A stretch of DNA of 32,956 nucleotides from Desulfobacteraceae bacterium (GTDB lineage: Bacteria > Desulfobacterota > Desulfobacteria > Desulfobacterales > Desulfobacteraceae): positions 1 through 32,956 of the forward strand of contig JAABSK010000005.1 in the NCBI GenBank assembly GCA_011390435.1, given 5' to 3'. The position numbers and the translations under genes were made by a program. Positions 32,582 to 32,956 of the stretch are shown here, one piece after another (positions within the stretch are counted from its first letter, which is position 1; every line of letters begins with the position of its first letter). A model generated the notes under the pieces. That model saw only the letters and a program-made list of their open reading frames with translations, was not told the origin of the DNA and did not search any database.

Positions 32582-32956
32582 GTGAGCCGGTTATTCAAAA
32601 TTGTCTATCAGCCCTATAAATGGATCATTGTTCTTCCGTTTGTTTTTTTCATCACCATGATCCTGGCCATTGTCTGTATTGTTGCCGGACTGCTGTTCAA
32701 ACAGGGGGCAACGGTCAACATGATCGCTGTAATCTGGTCAAAACTGTGTTGTGCGGTTGTGCCCCTGAGAGTCAAGATCCAGGGCCGGTTCAACTGCAGA
32801 AAAAACAGCTCATACGTGGTGGTGGTCAACCACCAGAGTATGGTGGACATTCCGGTTATCCACGGTCATCTGGGCTTGAACATCAAATGGGTGATGAAAA
32901 AAGAGCTGGAAAAAATCCCCATTTTTGGAACAGCCTGCCACCAGCTCGGCTGTATT
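32582..32956 (+). CDS. 1-acyl-sn-glycerol-3-phosphate acyltransferase (PlsC-like), N-terminal part
   Basis: A gene cut by the right edge; 125 codons are visible. The start is GTG at 32582, 5 bases after the DUF4340 stop; the overlapping ATG one frame earlier runs straight into a stop. A membrane helix spans about 15-40. The acyltransferase motif I is VVNHQSMVDIP, the H-x4-D box, and the KWVMKKELEKIPIFG segment matches motif II of PlsC enzymes. PlsC adds the second acyl chain to lysophosphatidate at the inner membrane. It is likely the last or a further gene of the Gld-like operon. Confidence 0.85.
   Translation, partial: MSRLFKIVYQPYKWIIVLPFVFFITMILAIVCIVAGLLFKQGATVNMIAVIWSKLCCAVVPLRVKIQGRFNCRKNSSYVVVVNHQSMVDIPVIHGHLGLNIKWVMKKELEKIPIFGTACHQLGCI

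Overview
The window most likely comes from a Gram-negative, strictly anaerobic member of the Desulfobacterota (Desulfobacteraceae-like). The reasons are a complete set of Kdo/heptose LPS genes, an in-frame UGA selenocysteine codon in a HesB/IscA-like gene with a SECIS-like hairpin behind it, a six-cysteine radical SAM protein, and about 50% G+C. The taxon is inferred from gene content and protein flavour, not from a marker gene. No rRNA, tRNA, CRISPR array, insertion sequence or phage gene was seen.

Left part (1-15274): a truncated kdsB and a GT4 glycosyltransferase on the + strand converge on a roughly 13.7-kb co-directional cluster on the - strand. Read in its direction of transcription the cluster is lptF, lptG, waaA, lpxK, an lpxL-like acyltransferase, waaF, a waaC-like heptosyltransferase, two GT2 glycosyltransferases, a large GT-C-like membrane protein, a GT2-GtrA fusion and two SAM methyltransferases. 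Genes overlap by 4-8 bases or sit a few bases apart almost throughout, so this looks like one operon that completes lipid A, adds Kdo and heptose, decorates the core and exports LPS.

Middle (15275-18437): thiN (thiamine pyrophosphokinase) abuts a convergent lipoprotein gene whose product joins a lipocalin-like domain to a FliL-like domain. Then come a YprB-like DEDDy exonuclease, a strong inverted repeat, and the HesB-like selenoprotein gene with a near-consensus promoter.

Right-middle (18438-25834): a tightly packed + strand group holds a U32-like cysteine-rich protein, galE, a HEAT-repeat/degenerate receiver protein and a RimK-like ATP-grasp enzyme. It is followed by an unrecognised - strand gene, a short-chain dehydrogenase and a radical SAM protein. 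The four-gene group and the radical SAM gene are the least explained parts.

Right (26092-32956): birA, then a promoter leading into a gene for a protein with two ribbon-helix-helix-like repeats. A GldA/GldF/GldG-like ABC transporter, a DUF4340 protein and the start of a PlsC-type acyltransferase follow, and all are probably co-transcribed.
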